NCBI GenBank assembly: GCA_002335605.1
Contig: BEDY01000011.1
Coordinates: forward strand, 372,001-436,000
Direction of reading: 5' to 3'
DNA length: 64,000 bases
From: Prillingera fragicola
Lineage: Eukaryota; Basidiomycota; Tremellomycetes; Trichosporonales; Trichosporonaceae
The notes beneath the pieces were generated by a model. That model worked only from the letters and a program-made list of their open reading frames with translations, was not told the origin of the DNA and searched no databases. The first letter of the stretch is position 1. Every line of letters starts with the position of its first letter. Both the position numbers and the translations under genes were made by a program. Below are positions 63,232 through 64,000 of the stretch, piece after piece.

Positions 63232-63409
63232 GCTCGCCCCGGCCTCGACATCGACTTTGACACTGAACGCGCGGCCTTGGGCCGCTCGCTCGACTTTGGG
63301 ACTCCTCAGCATCATTCAACCCCAGCAGCACCCCACTCATTGCCCCCACATCTGTATCAATGCTAGAAGTACATCCATGCCATCTATGACCTCTCTGCCT
63401 CTCCCATAC

Positions 63410-64000
63410 CTACTCGAGCACGCCCATGGCCGCCTGCGCCAGGGTCATGTCCAACGCGCCGCGCAACCGCACCAGTTCCCTCTGGAACGCCAGCTCCCTC
63501 TCCACCCTCGTGCTCAACTTGGCGACCAGCTCGTCGACCAGCGGGCTCCGTCCCAATGCGGGCGCGTAGAGGTCGAGAAGCACCGCGGCGGCGTCGGCGG
63601 CTGCCTCACCGAAGCGCGGGTCAGTGACGTGACGAGTGAGGAAGGCGAGGACGGGCTCGAGGGTCACGTCGTCCCTGCCTGTGAGGGCGGGGCGGAGTGC
63701 GTCGCGCTGGACCAGCTCGTGGATCAGCGCAAAGGTGGTGGTGGGGCGGACGGTCTGGGATGTCAGTATTGCACCATGTCATGAGGCGAGCGGCGAGACC
63801 GCGAAGCCGTGGCTGCCGTGCGCTGCGCTTCTGCTCACCTTTTTCAACGCCGCGTCCAAAGCCGCCGAGTACTTGAACGCTTTGAGGTAACGGTCAAACT
63901 CGCGCAACTTTTCCTTGCGCCTAGTCTCGACACGGAACTCGTCCGCCGGTCCCTGCGTTGGCGCCAGCTGGCTTCCCTTGGCCTTGACGTGGCCCTTTCC
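63410..64000 (-). CDS. UTP15: U3 snoRNP/SSU processome protein UTP15, C-terminal end (gene runs off the window)
   Basis: Minus-strand partial gene: penultimate exon (beyond 64000)-63839, 84-nt intron, last exon 63754-63410. The visible 169 residues match the UTP15 C-terminal domain: RRKEKLREFDRYLKAFKYSAALDAALKK joined to TVRPTTTFALIHELVQRDAL, then LRPALTGRDD and HVTDPRFGEAAADAAAVLLDLY, ending with the ELVRLRGALDMTLA helix. UTP15 is a t-UTP/UtpA component of the small-subunit processome in the nucleolus, needed for pre-18S rRNA processing and linked to rDNA transcription. The WD40 N-terminal part lies outside the window. It is convergent with the DUF4536-like gene, 178 bases between stops. Confidence 0.93.

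Overview
This window is nuclear DNA from a GC-rich, intron-rich fungus. The best guess is a basidiomycete yeast of the Tremellomycetes (Trichosporonales-like). The reasons are that most genes carry several very short introns (30-60 nt, GTRNGT donors, CTRAC branch sites just before the acceptor), that 3' ends are tightly packed, and that the gene set is fungal (PDR transporter, Zn2Cys6 regulator, RasGAP, SNZ/PDX1, TMA7, BMT5, GCD1, UTP15). The genus is inferred, not shown. Exon models were built by hand from splice signals, frame continuity and family alignment from memory. They are predictions.

Layout. 1-2921: 3' two thirds of a PDR-type ABC drug transporter. 3769-5549: a protein with an unusual six-cysteine cluster (family 'C6L' here). 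5681-7959: a conventional Zn2Cys6 regulator, convergent with it. 8872-9300: a small four-helix membrane protein. 9839-12162: a GH127-type glycosidase. 12212-14174: a second C6L gene carrying two tandem copies of the same unit. 14712-17250: RasGAP. 19285-20102: TMA7, split into six exons including 9-nt and 14-nt exons. 20766-22503: a degenerate FGGY-kinase-like protein. 22685-24319: an FAD-dependent oxidoreductase. 25458-27285: an RRM+R3H RNA-binding protein. 28363-30117: a VWFA protein with a long G/Q/Y/P repeat. 34682-36109: a Ser/Pro-rich protein with repeated basophilic kinase sites. 39429-40828: SNZ/PDX1 (vitamin B6). 42214-42311: tRNA-Thr(AGT) with an intron. 42476-43876: BMT5-like rRNA methyltransferase. 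44082-45628: unknown Ser/Thr/Arg-rich protein. 45741-47367: cyclophilin with an RS-like tail, divergent from 47688-49681 gamma-tubulin. 50779-54242: three small unknown proteins. 54572-60556: four tandem F-box-like paralogs. 60620-62635: eIF2B gamma (GCD1), divergent from 62788-63231, a small DUF4536-like mitochondrial protein. 63410-64000: C-terminus of UTP15.

Two long stretches, 30118-34681 and 36110-39428, hold no gene I can support. Most other genes are housekeeping and are not grouped by pathway. The two features that look least described are the C6L family (three units, C-x2-C-x6-C-x18-C-x2-C-x5-7-C, with an intron at one conserved position before the cluster in every unit) and the tandem F-box-like array.
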